Below are positions 22,850 to 32,188 of a DNA stretch of 38,026 bases, piece by piece. The notes beneath the pieces were generated by a model. That model was not told the origin of the DNA, did no database searches, and was given only the letters and a program-made list of their open reading frames with translations. Within the stretch, counting starts at the first letter, position 1. Each line of letters starts with the position of its first letter. Location of the stretch: positions 1 through 38,026 of the forward strand of contig JAPOYM010000094.1 in NCBI GenBank assembly GCA_026706565.1, read 5' to 3'. The DNA comes from a bacterium. Its GTDB lineage: Bacteria > Actinomycetota > Acidimicrobiia > Acidimicrobiales > CATQHL01. The position numbers and the translations under genes are program-made.

Positions 22850-24208
22850 GTGCAGCGGCGCATCTACGGCATCGAGAACGAGTACGGCGTCACCTTCGCC
22901 TTGGGCAGCCAGCGCCGCCTCAGCCCCGACGAAGTAGCGCGCTACCTGTTCCGCCGGGTCGTGTCGTGGGGTCGCAGCAGCAACGTCTTCCTGTCCAACG
23001 GCGCCAGGCTCTACTTGGACGTCGGCTCGCACCCCGAGTACGCCACACCGGAGTGCGACCGCCTCGAGGACCTCGTCGCCCACGACCGCGCCGGCGAGCT
23101 GGTGCTGGACCAGCAGGTCGCCTACGCCCAGGAGCGTCTCAATGCCGACGGCATGCGCGGGGAGATCTACCTCTTCAAGAACAACACCGACTCGGCGGGC
23201 AACTCCTACGGGTGCCACGAGAACTACCTCACCACGCGGCGCGAGGACCTGGCCGAGTACAGCGAAGTGCTCATCCCCTTCCTGGTTACCCGGCAGATCT
23301 ACGCCGGCGCAGGGAAGATCCTGCTGACGCCCCGCGGCGCCAAGTACTGCATCAGCCAGCGGGCGGAGCACATCTGGGAGGGGGTCTCGAGCGCCACGAC
23401 GCGCTCGCGCCCGATCATCAACACCCGCGACGAGCCGCACGCCAACGCGGAGCTGTTCCGCCGGCTGCACGTCATCGTGGGGGACTCCAACATGAGCGAG
23501 TACGCCACCTTCCTGAAGGTCGGCGCCTGCAGCATCCTGCTGCAGATGCTGGAGGAGCCGTCGGTGGTGCTGCGGGACATGACCCTCGAGAACCCCATCC
23601 GAGCCATCCGGGAGATCAGCCACGACCTCACCTGCCGGCGACGCGTGCGGCTAGCCAACGGGCGGCTGCTCAGCGCCTTGGACATCCAGCGCGAGTACTT
23701 CGAGAGGGCGCAGGACTTCTCGACGGGGTTCGACCTGGGCGTCGAGCAGAAGCGCGCCCTGCAGATGTGGGGCCACTGCCTGGAGCGGATCGAGCAGGAC
23801 CCGCTCAGCCTCGACCGGGAGTGCGACTGGGTAATCAAGTACCGGCTGATCGACGCCTACCGCCGGCGCCACGGGACCGCCTGGGAGGATCCGCGGCTGG
23901 CGCTGCTCGACCTCAAGTACCACGACGTGAGCCGCGAGCGGGGGCTGTTCCACAAGATGCAGCAGCGGGACATGGTCGAGTCGATCTGCCTGGAGTCCGA
24001 CGTGGCCGAGGCGATGCACCGGCCGCCCCAGACCACCCGCGCCCGGCTGCGCGGCGAGTTCGTGCGGCGCGCCAAGGAGCGCAAGCGGGACTACACCGTG
24101 GACTGGGTGCATCTGAAGCTGAACGACCAGGCGCAGCGCACCGTGCTGTGCAAGGACCCGTTCCGCTCCCACGATGATCGGGTCGAGAAGCTGATCGCCT
24201 CACTGTGA
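22850..24208 (+). CDS. pafA: Pup-protein ligase
   Basis: A 452-residue enzyme that activates the C-terminal Glu of Pup with ATP and joins it to a target lysine. It is a paralogue of dop in the same operon. The N-terminus reads [14 protein letters not shown]. Asp57 in [15 protein letters not shown] is the expected catalytic aspartate, and the Dop-loop is absent. [19 protein letters not shown] and the C-terminal [16 protein letters not shown] are characteristic. GTG 22850 lies 10 bases after the prcA stop. Confidence 0.95.
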   Translation: MQRRIYGIENEYGVTFALGSQRRLSPDEVARYLFRRVVSWGRSSNVFLSNGARLYLDVGSHPEYATPECDRLEDLVAHDRAGELVLDQQVAYAQERLNADGMRGEIYLFKNNTDSAGNSYGCHENYLTTRREDLAEYSEVLIPFLVTRQIYAGAGKILLTPRGAKYCISQRAEHIWEGVSSATTRSRPIINTRDEPHANAELFRRLHVIVGDSNMSEYATFLKVGACSILLQMLEEPSVVLRDMTLENPIRAIREISHDLTCRRRVRLANGRLLSALDIQREYFERAQDFSTGFDLGVEQKRALQMWGHCLERIEQDPLSLDRECDWVIKYRLIDAYRRRHGTAWEDPRLALLDLKYHDVSRERGLFHKMQQRDMVESICLESDVAEAMHRPPQTTRARLRGEFVRRAKERKRDYTVDWVHLKLNDQAQRTVLCKDPFRSHDDRVEKLIASL

Positions 24209-24230
24209 GCGGCCGCGGGGAGCAGCAGCG

Positions 24231-26180
24231 GTGACGACCCCGGCGAGCGCCAAGCTGGAGAGGCTCCTGAACCTCACCGCCGCGCTGCTGGCGACCGAGC
24301 GGCTGCTGCCTGCCGCGGAGATCCGCGCCAAGGTGGCCGGCTATGCCGCCGGCAAGGAGGCGTTCCGGCGGACCTTCGAGCGCGACAAGAGCGAACTGCG
24401 CCAGATGGGGATCCCCCTGACTGTCGGCGCGGTGCCCGGCACCGACCCGCCCGTCGAGGGCTACCGGATCCGTCCCCGAGACTACTACCTGGACGATCCC
24501 GGGCTCGAGGCCGACGAGCGCGCCGCCCTGCATCTGGCGGCGCGCGCGGTGCGCCTCGAGGGCGTGTCGCCCGAGACCGCGTTCTGGGCGCTGGGCGGGG
24601 TGAGCCCGGCCGGCGACGAAGGGCCCGAACTCGCGGTGATCCCCTTCGATCAGAACTTAGCGGTGCTCTACCGCGCTGTCTCCGAGCGCAGCGCCGTCAG
24701 CTTCGGCCACCGCGGCGAGCGGCGCAGCGTCGAGCCGGCCCGCCTCCACTTCGCCCGCGGCCACTGGTACCTGGGGGGCTGGGACCGCGACCGCGGCGCC
24801 TGGCGGCACTTCCGCCTCGACCGCATCGGGGACCTCACGGTCGGGCCGCCGGGGACCTTCGAGCCGGCGGGCGCCCCCGCCGACGACCTGGAGCGGCCCC
24901 CCTGGGAGATCGGCGACGGCACGGGGGTGGCGCAGCTCACGGTGGACGCCGAGGTGGCCGACTGGGCGCTGGCGCAGACCGCCGGGGGTCTGCGCCACGA
25001 GCGGCGTCCGGACCGCTCGGTCTGCTTGGAGGTGTCCGTCGCCAACCCCGGCGCGCTCGTGGACTTCGTGCTCGGCCTGCTGGAACACGCCGAGCTCCTC
25101 GGCCCGCCGGAGCTGCGGGCCGAGCTCCTCCGGCGGCTCCGCGCCTGCGCCGCCGGCGGCGCGGCGGCGCCCATCGAGGGCCCCGGCCCCTGCGAGCGGA
25201 CCGTCGGGGACGCCCCGCGGCCCGCCGCAGACGCCGGAGGCGCACAGCGCGCCCTCACGTCGGCCGACCGGATGCAGCGGCTCCTGCAGCTCATTCCCTG
25301 GGTGGCCGGCCGCGGCGGCGCCTACCTGGCTGAGATCACCGAACGCTTCGACTATCCCGCAGACGAACTCCTGCCGGACCTGCAGCAGGTGGTCTTCATG
25401 GTGGGCGTCCCGCCGTACACGCCCGACGCCCTGATAGAAGTCGCGGTGGAGGAGAGCTGGGTCCAGATCAGCTTCGCCGACTATTTCGCCAAGCCGCTGC
25501 GGCTCACGCCCCCGCAGGCCGTCACGCTGCTCGTGGCGGCCACGAGCCTGCTCGGCGTCACCGGTGACAGCGCCCTGGCCCGCGGCCTCAGCAAGCTCGC
25601 GCGGGTGCTGGGGGTGAATCCCGCCGAAGCGCTCGAGGTACACCTCGGCGCCGGCGCCGCCGAGACCCTGGCGGTGCTCAGGGAAGGCTGCGAGAGCCGC
25701 ACGGCGACTTCTGTCCGCTACTACAGCTACGACCGCGACGCCGTCTCCGAGCGGGTGATCGAGCCTTACCGCACCTTCGCCCACGACGGGGCCTGGTACG
25801 TGCGGGGCTACTGCCGACTGGCCCGCGGCGAGCGCACCTTCCGGATCGACCGCGTCTCGGCGGCCGAGCTGACCGACGAGCCGTTCACGCCGCCGCCCGA
25901 GCCGCCCCCGGCGGTGGTCTGGGCGCCTTCCCCCGACGCCCCGTGGGTGGAGCTGGCCCTGGCGCCGGCGGCCCACTGGGTGCTCGACTACTACCCGACG
26001 ACCCGGCAGAGCTGGGACGGCGACACCTGCACGGCCCGACTGGAGGTGGGGGGCGTCGCCTGGTTGGAGCGCCTGCTGCTGCGACTCGGCCCGGCCGCGC
26101 GGGTCACTGCCGGAAGCGGAATCCCCGCGGATCCCGCCGGCGCGGCGGCCCGGCGGATCCTCGCCCGCTACGGCGAATAA
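24231..26180 (+). CDS. pafBC: Fused PafB-PafC WYL-domain transcription regulator
   Basis: A 649-residue protein made of two homologous halves, each with an N-terminal winged helix and a WYL domain. The first half starts AKLERLLNLTAALLATERLLP and has its WYL core near ARGHWYLGGWDRDR. The second half begins near residue 345 (ADRMQRLLQLIPWVAGRGG) and has its WYL core near AHDGAWYVRGYCRL. PafBC drives the RecA-independent DNA-damage response in mycobacteria, where the genes are separate; fused forms are known in other actinobacteria. GTG 24231 follows pafA by 22 bases with a GGGGAG site. Confidence 0.92.
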   Translation: MTTPASAKLERLLNLTAALLATERLLPAAEIRAKVAGYAAGKEAFRRTFERDKSELRQMGIPLTVGAVPGTDPPVEGYRIRPRDYYLDDPGLEADERAALHLAARAVRLEGVSPETAFWALGGVSPAGDEGPELAVIPFDQNLAVLYRAVSERSAVSFGHRGERRSVEPARLHFARGHWYLGGWDRDRGAWRHFRLDRIGDLTVGPPGTFEPAGAPADDLERPPWEIGDGTGVAQLTVDAEVADWALAQTAGGLRHERRPDRSVCLEVSVANPGALVDFVLGLLEHAELLGPPELRAELLRRLRACAAGGAAAPIEGPGPCERTVGDAPRPAADAGGAQRALTSADRMQRLLQLIPWVAGRGGAYLAEITERFDYPADELLPDLQQVVFMVGVPPYTPDALIEVAVEESWVQISFADYFAKPLRLTPPQAVTLLVAATSLLGVTGDSALARGLSKLARVLGVNPAEALEVHLGAGAAETLAVLREGCESRTATSVRYYSYDRDAVSERVIEPYRTFAHDGAWYVRGYCRLARGERTFRIDRVSAAELTDEPFTPPPEPPPAVVWAPSPDAPWVELALAPAAHWVLDYYPTTRQSWDGDTCTARLEVGGVAWLERLLLRLGPAARVTAGSGIPADPAGAAARRILARYGE

Positions 26181-26205
26181 CCGCAGTACATCCCACGCCG
26201 TCGGT

Positions 26206-26211
26206 TACGGT
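26206..26211 (+). promoter_or_regulatory. -10 box (TACGGT) of lepB
   Basis: TACGGT ends 9 bases before ATG 26221, giving lepB its own probable short-leader or leaderless transcript. Confidence 0.4.
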
Positions 26212-26220
26212 GAGTGACCG

Positions 26221-27360
26221 ATGGCCCAGCAGTCCCCAGGCGGACCACCGTCAGAGCCCGACCTCACCGAGCCGGGCTGGGTCGACCACATCCTCGATCA
26301 GCTGACCGACCGGCCGATGCCCGCGGCGGCTGACGCTGCGGCGGTGACCACACCCGATCCACCCGCCCCCGAGCCGGCGCCGGACGCTGCGCCCCAAGCC
26401 GAGGGCCCCGGTGCCCAAGCGCCGCCTCCCCCCGCGCCCGCGGTCCTCGCCGAGGAGCCGGAGGCGGCGCCCCCGGGCCTGCTGGACGAGCTGCTGGCGT
26501 CAGCCGCCGAACCCCCCGACGAACCGCCGGTGATCAGCAGCCGGCCCGAGGCCGACGCGCCGTCCGCCCCGGTGCAATCGTCCGCCCCGGTGACGTCGGA
26601 CCGCCCCCCGGACGCCGCCGATGCGGCGGTTCCCCCGCCGCCGCGCCGCCGCCGGCGGCCCGCCCGGGCGCCGAGCGGCGCGGACCCGCTGCTCGCGGCC
26701 GGGCCGCCGAGGGCGATGCCCGAGCCGCGCCGGCGCGCCCGGTCCGACCGGGCGGACGTGGAGCTGTTCGACGAGGAGGCCGACGAAGGCGACGGGGACT
26801 TCGGCGAGGACCTCGAGGAGGCCCGCGCCCCTTGGCGCACCGCGGCCGGGTGGGTCGTGACGGTGGCGCTCGCCGTCGTGCTGTCGCTGCTGATCCGCTC
26901 CTTCGTCGCTCACGCCTTCCATGTGGAGTCCGGCTCCATGGAGCCCACGCTGGCGCCCGGCGACCGGATTCTCGTCAACAAGCTCTCCGACAACCCGTCG
27001 CGGGGCGACCTAGTGGTCTTCAACCGTCCCGACGGCGACCTGGTGAAGCGGGTTGTGGCGCTGGAGGGCGAGACGGTCGACTTCGACGAGGGGATCGTGA
27101 AGATCGGCGACATGTGGCTGAGAGAGCCCTATCTGGCTGCGGGCGTCGGCACCTACGTCCGTTCCGCCATCCCCAACTGCGATCCCGACGCAGCCGCCGA
27201 CGCAGGCGCCTGCACGGTCCCCGAGGGCCACGTCTTCGTGCTCGGCGACAACCGGGACGTCTCGTTCGACAGCCGCAACTTCGGCCCCGTCCCGCGCGCG
27301 GATCTCGTCGGCAACGCGGCGTTCCAGTTCTGGCCCTTGGGCGACATGCGCGGTTTCTGA
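26221..27360 (+). CDS. lepB: Signal peptidase I with long disordered N-terminus
   Basis: A 379-residue membrane protease that cleaves signal peptides from Sec and Tat substrates. Residues 1-205 are rich in Pro, Ala, Glu and Arg and look disordered and cytoplasmic. One membrane helix follows (WVVTVALAVVLSLLIRSFV, about 207-226). The catalytic Ser239 is in SGSMEPTLAPGDRI and the general-base Lys276 in DLVKRVVALEGE. The C-terminal GDNRDVSFDSRNFGPV box is intact. Typical actinobacterial LepB has a far shorter head. It stands beside the Tat genes, making an export neighbourhood. Confidence 0.92.
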   Translation: MAQQSPGGPPSEPDLTEPGWVDHILDQLTDRPMPAAADAAAVTTPDPPAPEPAPDAAPQAEGPGAQAPPPPAPAVLAEEPEAAPPGLLDELLASAAEPPDEPPVISSRPEADAPSAPVQSSAPVTSDRPPDAADAAVPPPPRRRRRPARAPSGADPLLAAGPPRAMPEPRRRARSDRADVELFDEEADEGDGDFGEDLEEARAPWRTAAGWVVTVALAVVLSLLIRSFVAHAFHVESGSMEPTLAPGDRILVNKLSDNPSRGDLVVFNRPDGDLVKRVVALEGETVDFDEGIVKIGDMWLREPYLAAGVGTYVRSAIPNCDPDAAADAGACTVPEGHVFVLGDNRDVSFDSRNFGPVPRADLVGNAAFQFWPLGDMRGF

Positions 27361-27393
27361 GCCCCGGCCCCCGAGCGCCCCCGCGAGCAGCGA

Positions 27394-28122
27394 CTAGTCG
27401 TAGTAGCGGGCGATGGCGCTCACCATCCGGTCCACATGGTCGCTGTAGACCGCGTCGATCCCGGCGTCGAGCAGGTCCCCGAGGGTGCGGTCGTACTGGG
27501 CGTCCCATCCGAAGGCCTGCACCCCGAACCGGTGGAACAGCACCACGGTCCCTCCGGTCCAGTCGCCATGGGGCATGTTGACGGCGTCGATGCCGCTTCG
27601 GGCTAGGCGCGCCGCCAAGCGCTCGGGGCCGTGCTCCATGAGGCGCCGCCGCGTCGAGTGGACCAGACGCACGTCGCTCCAGCGTTGCCGCCACGCCCCG
27701 AGGACCGAGAGCGACGGCGAGCAGAGCCAGAGACGCCCCGCCGCCCCCTCCCCGGCACGGCGGGCTGCGGCCACGAGGCCCGGCGCCGCCCGGGGGTCCT
27801 TGACGTCGACGGAGAACTCGAAGCCGGCGCCGCAGGACTCGTAGAGCTCCTCCGGTGCCAGCACGCTCGCCGGCAGGTCCTCCCGGCGGGCCGCTCGCAG
27901 CGGCCGGCGGAGCGGACTCCGAAGGGAGGGCCGGAGGCGGCTGCCGTGGTGCAGGACCACCGAGCCGTCGGCGGTGGCGCGGGCGTCGCTCTCCAACCCG
28001 GTGGCGCCCGAGGCCAACGCGGCCTCGAAGGCGGCTAGGGAGTTCTCCGGGGCGTGCGCCTTGCCGCCCCGGTGAGCGAACCCGATGGGACGCGGCACGA
28101 GGGCTGCGAGCCGCGGGGCCAT
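27394..28122 (-). CDS. Glycerophosphodiester phosphodiesterase-like (second, divergent)
   Basis: A 242-residue GDPD-family protein. FAHRGG, HAPENSLAAFEAAL and LESDARATADGS keep the first catalytic His and the Glu/Asp metal pair. The next motif reads VLHHGSRLRP where the family has H-D, so the catalytic His is kept but its Asp neighbour is changed. The later ligand lies in FSVDVKD, as Asp rather than Glu. There is no signal peptide. The ATG at 28122 is 6 bases after a CACACT box. Activity is likely but may be changed; it is clearly a paralogue of the gene at 1624. Confidence 0.78.
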   Translation of the reverse strand: MAPRLAALVPRPIGFAHRGGKAHAPENSLAAFEAALASGATGLESDARATADGSVVLHHGSRLRPSLRSPLRRPLRAARREDLPASVLAPEELYESCGAGFEFSVDVKDPRAAPGLVAAARRAGEGAAGRLWLCSPSLSVLGAWRQRWSDVRLVHSTRRRLMEHGPERLAARLARSGIDAVNMPHGDWTGGTVVLFHRFGVQAFGWDAQYDRTLGDLLDAGIDAVYSDHVDRMVSAIARYYD

Positions 28123-28128
28123 GGCTCC

Positions 28129-28134
28129 AGTGTG
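28129..28134 (-). promoter_or_regulatory. Weak -10 box (CACACT) of the second GDPD
   Basis: Read on the minus strand, CACACT keeps the A and final T of TANNNT and ends 6 bases before the ATG. It faces the tatA promoter about 30 bases away. Confidence 0.3.
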
Positions 28135-28164
28135 CCCTCCACCGGCCCGATCGCGGCCCACCGG

Positions 28165-28170
28165 TAGGCT
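28165..28170 (+). promoter_or_regulatory. -10 box (TAGGCT) of the tat-helY operon
   Basis: TAGGCT ends 6 bases before the GTG of tatA. It is identical to the box before the gene at 15023. Confidence 0.5.
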
Positions 28171-28176
28171 GGCCGC

Positions 28177-28488
28177 GTGCTGAACGTCGGACCGGGCGAG
28201 GTCCTGGTGATCCTGGTGATCGCCTTGGTCGTCCTCGGTCCGAGCCGGCTGCCGGGCACGGCTCGGGCCATGGGCCGCATCCTGGCGAAGACCCGGCGCA
28301 TCGTCACGAAGTTCCAGCAGGAGATGCAGGCCGCGGCCGACGCGCCCCTCGAGGCGCTGGCCCGCGAGCGGGGCCGCAGCGAGCCCGCCGCGACGGCCGC
28401 GCCCGCCTCGGCGGGGCCCGCCGAAGAGACCGACGGGGCGCCCTCGCCCGAAGCCGAGCCCCGCCCCGAGACCAGCGACGCCCGATGA
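28177..28488 (+). CDS. tatA: Sec-independent translocase TatA/TatB family subunit
   Basis: A 103-residue membrane protein of the twin-arginine system, which exports folded proteins. It has a very short N-terminus, a single membrane helix (EVLVILVIALVVLGPSRLP), the GP hinge and an amphipathic helix (AMGRILAKTRRIVTKFQQEM), then an acidic Pro/Ala tail. GPSRLP at the hinge resembles TatB as much as TatA, so it may serve either role. Only one such gene is present. Its TGA overlaps the tatC ATG. Confidence 0.88.
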   Translation: MLNVGPGEVLVILVIALVVLGPSRLPGTARAMGRILAKTRRIVTKFQQEMQAAADAPLEALARERGRSEPAATAAPASAGPAEETDGAPSPEAEPRPETSDAR

Positions 28489-29324
28489 GCGACCCCGACG
28501 GCCCCGAGGGGCCTTCGAGGGGGCGCATGACACTCATCGAGCACCTCACCGAGCTGCGCCGCCGGCTGATCGTCTCCCTCATCGCCTTGGCCTGCGGCTT
28601 CGTCGCCTGCTGGGTGCTCTACCCGCAGATCCTGGACTTCCTCACGGCGCCGTACTGCGAGGTCGTCCCGCCCGACGCCGAGGGGCTCGACGCCCCCGGG
28701 AGCTGCCGCCTTCTCGTTCTCGACCCCCTCGAGCCGTTCGCCGTGCGCGTCAGCGTGGCCGGCTACGGCGGCGCGGCGCTGGCGATGCCCGTCCTGCTCT
28801 GGCAGGCCTGGCGCTTCGTGACGCCCGCCCTGTACCGGCGCGAGCGCCTCTTCGCCCTGGCGTTCGTGGTTGCGGCCTCGCTGCTGTTCGCCGGCGGCGC
28901 GGCGTTGGCGTTCTGGAGCATCCCGCGCGCCCTCGGCTTCCTAGCGACCGTCGGGGGCGAGGACCTCGTGAGTTTCTTCTCGCCGCGCCGCTACCTCTCG
29001 TTCGTCGTGAAGATGGCGCTCGCCTTCGGCTTGGGCTTCGAGTTCCCGATCGTGCTGATCTTCGGGCAGATCGCAGGCATTGTCCCGACCGCCGCGCTGC
29101 GGCGGGTCCGCCCGTGGGCCGCGGTGGGGATCGTCGTCGTCGGCGCGGTGATCACCCCCACCGGGGACCCCTTCACGCTCTTGGCGCTGTCGGTGCCTAT
29201 GTACGCGTTCTACGAGATATCGATCCTGTTCGGGGTGCTGAGGCGGCGACGCAAGGAGCGCGAGGAGGCCGCAGAGGGCCGCCCGGCTGCCGCGGTCGAG
29301 CCCGGCGCGGGCGGCCTCCGGTGA
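28485..29324 (+). CDS. tatC: Sec-independent protein translocase TatC
   Basis: A 279-residue inner-membrane protein with six helices that binds twin-arginine signal peptides. It has the hallmark MTLIEHLTELRRRL, then the second-helix region with DPLEPFAVRVSVAGYG, and FGLGFEFPIVLIF with the conserved glutamate. VGAVITPTGDPFTLLALSVPMY is typical. A short first periplasmic loop contains two Cys, which could form a disulfide. ATG 28485 overlaps the tatA stop (ATGA), and its own stop overlaps the helY GTG (GTGA). Confidence 0.95.
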   Translation: MSDPDGPEGPSRGRMTLIEHLTELRRRLIVSLIALACGFVACWVLYPQILDFLTAPYCEVVPPDAEGLDAPGSCRLLVLDPLEPFAVRVSVAGYGGAALAMPVLLWQAWRFVTPALYRRERLFALAFVVAASLLFAGGAALAFWSIPRALGFLATVGGEDLVSFFSPRRYLSFVVKMALAFGLGFEFPIVLIFGQIAGIVPTAALRRVRPWAAVGIVVVGAVITPTGDPFTLLALSVPMYAFYEISILFGVLRRRRKEREEAAEGRPAAAVEPGAGGLR

Positions 29325-31486
29325 CCGCGCCCGAAGCCGTGGAGCCGCCGAGCGCCTACCCGTTCGAGCTGGACCGCTTCCAGAGCGAGGCGATCGCCGC
29401 GATCGACGGGGGCGCCTCGGTGATCGTCGCCGCGCCCACGGGCGCGGGCAAGACCGTCGCGGCCCTCCACGCCGTGCGCGCCGCGCTCGCCGAGGGGCGG
29501 CGGGTCTTCTACACGGCGCCCATCAAGGCGCTGTCCAACCAGAAGTACACCGATCTGGTCCTCGAGCACGGCCCCGAGGCGGTCGGACTCCTCACCGGCG
29601 ACAACGCCATCAACCCTGAGGCCCCCGTGGTGGTGATGACCACCGAGGTGCTGCGCAACATGATCTACGCCGACTCGCCCGACCTGCGCCGTCTGGGCTG
29701 GGTCGTCCTAGACGAGGTGCACTACCTGCAGGACCCCTACCGCGGCCCGGTCTGGGAGGAGATCATCATCCACGCGCCGCCGGCGGTGCGGTTCGTGTGC
29801 CTCTCGGCCACCGTCTCCAACGTGGCCGAGATCCGTTCGTGGATCGCCGAACTGCGGGGCCCCGTGCAGGCCGTCACCGAGACCGAGCGGCCGGTGCGCC
29901 TCGACAGCCTGCTGTGCTTCGGGGACGGCGAGCGGGCGAGGCTGCGATTCATGCCGGTGCTCGTCGGCGGTCGCCCCAACCCCGAGGGGGAGCGCCTCGA
30001 CGGTGACCGTCGGGCGCGCCGGGGCGGGCGCGCCGGGGGGCGACGCTGGCGCGCCCCCGACCGAGAGGCTGTCATCGAGGCGCTGTCGCGTCGCCGCATG
30101 CTGCCGGCGATCTACTTCATCTTCAGCCGGGCGGCCTGCGACGACGCCGCCCGGCTGGCGGCCCGGGCGTCCCTGGAACTCACGACGCCCGCCGAGCGCC
30201 GACAGATCGCCGAGGTCGTCGAGCCCTATGCGGCGCCCCTGGGTCGCAACGACCGACGCGCCGTGGGTTACGAGGCCTGGCTGGCGCAGCTCTCCAACGG
30301 GGTCGCCGCGCACCACGCCGGCATGCTGGCGCCCTTCAAGGAGGCCATCGAGGCGTGCTTCGTCCGCGGCCTCATCAAGGTGGTCTTCGCAACCGAGACC
30401 CTGTCGCTGGGTCTCAACATGCCGGCCCGCACCGTGGTGATCGAGAAGCTCACGAAGTTCTCCGGCGACGGCCACGAGCTGCTCACGCCGTCGGCCTACA
30501 CGCAGCTCACCGGGCGCGCGGGTCGCCGGGGCATCGACGACCAGGGATACGCCGTGGTGCTGTGGCGCCCCCGCCTGCGGTTCGGCGACGTGGCGGGGCT
30601 AGTGAGCAACCGGACCTTCACCCTCGTCTCGGCCTTCGGGCCCACCTACAACATGGTGGTGAACCTGATCGGGCGGTTGCCGCCGGAAGAGGCGCGGAGC
30701 GTGCTCGGGCGGTCCTTGGCGCAGTACCAGTCCGACCGCGAGGTGGTCGTACTGGAACGACAGATCGCCGAGGCTCGCAGGGTGCTGGCCGAGGCCAACG
30801 CCGCGGCCCGCCGCAAGGGCGGCCACGAGGCGCAGCGGCGGCTCCGGCGCGCGGCGCGCAACCTGGAGGATCTCACCCACAGGCTGAGAAGCAAGAAGGA
30901 CACGCTGGCCGGCGAGTTCGACGAGCTCACCGAAGTCCTGCGCCGGCGCGGCCACCTCGACGGCTGGAAGCTCGCTGACAGCGGCGAGCGCCTCGCCGGC
31001 ATCTACCACGAACGCGACCTCCTCATCACCGAGGCGGTAGTGGGCGGGCACTTCGACGGCATCGACGCGCCGTCGTTCGCGGCGCTCCTGGCGTGCTGCA
31101 CCTACGAGCGCCGCGGCGGCGAGCTCCCCAGCGAGCCGCGCTGGCCGACCGCCGCGCTGCGCGGCGGCTGGGCCCGCCTGAGCGAGCTGTACGACTCGCT
31201 CGCCGCGGTCGAGACGGCGTGCCTCGGTCGTGCGCGCAACCCTCCCCCGGACGGGGGTTTCGCCCCGGCGGCCTACGCCTGGGCGGCGGGCGCCGCGCTG
31301 GGGGGCGTACTCGAGGGCGACTTCGCCCCGGGCGACTTCGTGCGGAACGTCAAGCTGGTCTGCGACTTGGCGCGCCAGGTCGGCCGTGCAGCGCCGCAGC
31401 CGGCCACCTCGGCGACCGCACGGGAGGTCGCGGCGGGGATGTTCCGCGGCGTGGTGGCCGCCTCCGCGCTCGACGCGGCGGGCTGA
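29321..31486 (+). CDS. helY: Ski2/Mtr4-like DEVH-box helicase
   Basis: A 721-residue RNA or nucleic-acid helicase. The Walker A motif APTGAGKT is at residues 38-45, APIKALSNQKY follows as motif Ia, the DEVH box is at 131-134 and SAT is motif III. The second RecA domain has VVFATETLSLGLNMPA and QLTGRAGRRGID. The C-terminal part holds a DSHCT-like domain ending FVRNVKLVCDLARQVG. It is about 180 residues shorter than mycobacterial HelY (906), through a reduced middle and C-terminal insert. GTG 29321 overlaps tatC. The tatA-tatC-helY order is common in actinobacteria. Confidence 0.93.
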   Translation: MTAPEAVEPPSAYPFELDRFQSEAIAAIDGGASVIVAAPTGAGKTVAALHAVRAALAEGRRVFYTAPIKALSNQKYTDLVLEHGPEAVGLLTGDNAINPEAPVVVMTTEVLRNMIYADSPDLRRLGWVVLDEVHYLQDPYRGPVWEEIIIHAPPAVRFVCLSATVSNVAEIRSWIAELRGPVQAVTETERPVRLDSLLCFGDGERARLRFMPVLVGGRPNPEGERLDGDRRARRGGRAGGRRWRAPDREAVIEALSRRRMLPAIYFIFSRAACDDAARLAARASLELTTPAERRQIAEVVEPYAAPLGRNDRRAVGYEAWLAQLSNGVAAHHAGMLAPFKEAIEACFVRGLIKVVFATETLSLGLNMPARTVVIEKLTKFSGDGHELLTPSAYTQLTGRAGRRGIDDQGYAVVLWRPRLRFGDVAGLVSNRTFTLVSAFGPTYNMVVNLIGRLPPEEARSVLGRSLAQYQSDREVVVLERQIAEARRVLAEANAAARRKGGHEAQRRLRRAARNLEDLTHRLRSKKDTLAGEFDELTEVLRRRGHLDGWKLADSGERLAGIYHERDLLITEAVVGGHFDGIDAPSFAALLACCTYERRGGELPSEPRWPTAALRGGWARLSELYDSLAAVETACLGRARNPPPDGGFAPAAYAWAAGAALGGVLEGDFAPGDFVRNVKLVCDLARQVGRAAPQPATSATAREVAAGMFRGVVAASALDAAG

Positions 31487-31530
31487 GGCGCCGCCGCGCC
31501 CCGCGAGCGGGACTACCCGGAGGATCAGGC

Positions 31531-32139
31531 GTGGGAATCCGCCGCGGCCAGAGCTGGGGGTCCCCCGGGGCGCTGCCCGACGGCAGCCCGATCGTCACCA
31601 GCGACGCCGAGGCTCGGCGGCTCGTCGAAGCGGCGCGCCGGAGAGGCGAGACTCTGCCGACGGTGGGCCTCGCCGGCGGGGACCTCTGCCGCACGCTCGG
31701 CGGCAGCGGCGACCTCGCCCGCCTCCGGGACGGCGGGCGCCTCTTGGCCTGCGACTTGGGCTCGGTCCTCCTCGACGGCCGGATCCACTGGTTCGTGGCG
31801 CACCTGATCGCCCGGCGCACCTGGCTCTCCGGGCGCGTCCTGGCCGTCATGAACGCCGCCTTCTGGGGGGACTGGAACCTGGGGCCACGCGCCCACCCCG
31901 GCGACGGCCTGCTCGACGTCAGCGATGCAGACCTGGGCCTCCGTCAGCGGCTCGCCGCCTGGCGGCGACTGCCGTCGGGCACGCACCTGCCGCACCCTGA
32001 CATCGCCACGAGCCGCCTCGCCAGCTTCAGCACCTCCTTCGAGCGGCCGGTCCCGGTGCTGCTGGACGGCGTGGCCGCCGGCGAGGCGCGGACGCTCACA
32101 GTCAGGGTTGAAGCGGACGCCCTCGCGGTGGTCGTGTAA
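31531..32139 (+). CDS. Degenerate diacylglycerol/lipid-kinase-like protein
   Basis: A 202-residue protein whose last 110 residues match the C-terminal beta-sandwich of YegS/DagK lipid kinases: VMNAAFWGDWNLGPRAHPGD, GLLDVSDADLGLRQRL, GTHLPHPDIATSR and PVPVLLDGV. The normal N-terminal catalytic domain is missing or shrunken; the place of the GGDGT motif holds VGLAGGDLCRTLGG. ATP binding is therefore doubtful. GTG 31531 has GGAGGA six bases upstream. It may be a binding or regulatory protein derived from a kinase. Loss of function is not proven. Confidence 0.6.
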   Translation: MGIRRGQSWGSPGALPDGSPIVTSDAEARRLVEAARRRGETLPTVGLAGGDLCRTLGGSGDLARLRDGGRLLACDLGSVLLDGRIHWFVAHLIARRTWLSGRVLAVMNAAFWGDWNLGPRAHPGDGLLDVSDADLGLRQRLAAWRRLPSGTHLPHPDIATSRLASFSTSFERPVPVLLDGVAAGEARTLTVRVEADALAVVV

Positions 32140-32176
32140 GCCCCGAGCAATCCGAAGAGCCGCTGACGGCGGGTGG

Positions 32177-32182
32177 TAGATT
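32177..32182 (+). promoter_or_regulatory. -10 box (TAGATT) of the M20 gene
   Basis: TAGATT ends 6 bases before GTG 32189, with no ribosome site, again leaderless in layout. Confidence 0.5.
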
Positions 32183-32188
32183 CGCCCC

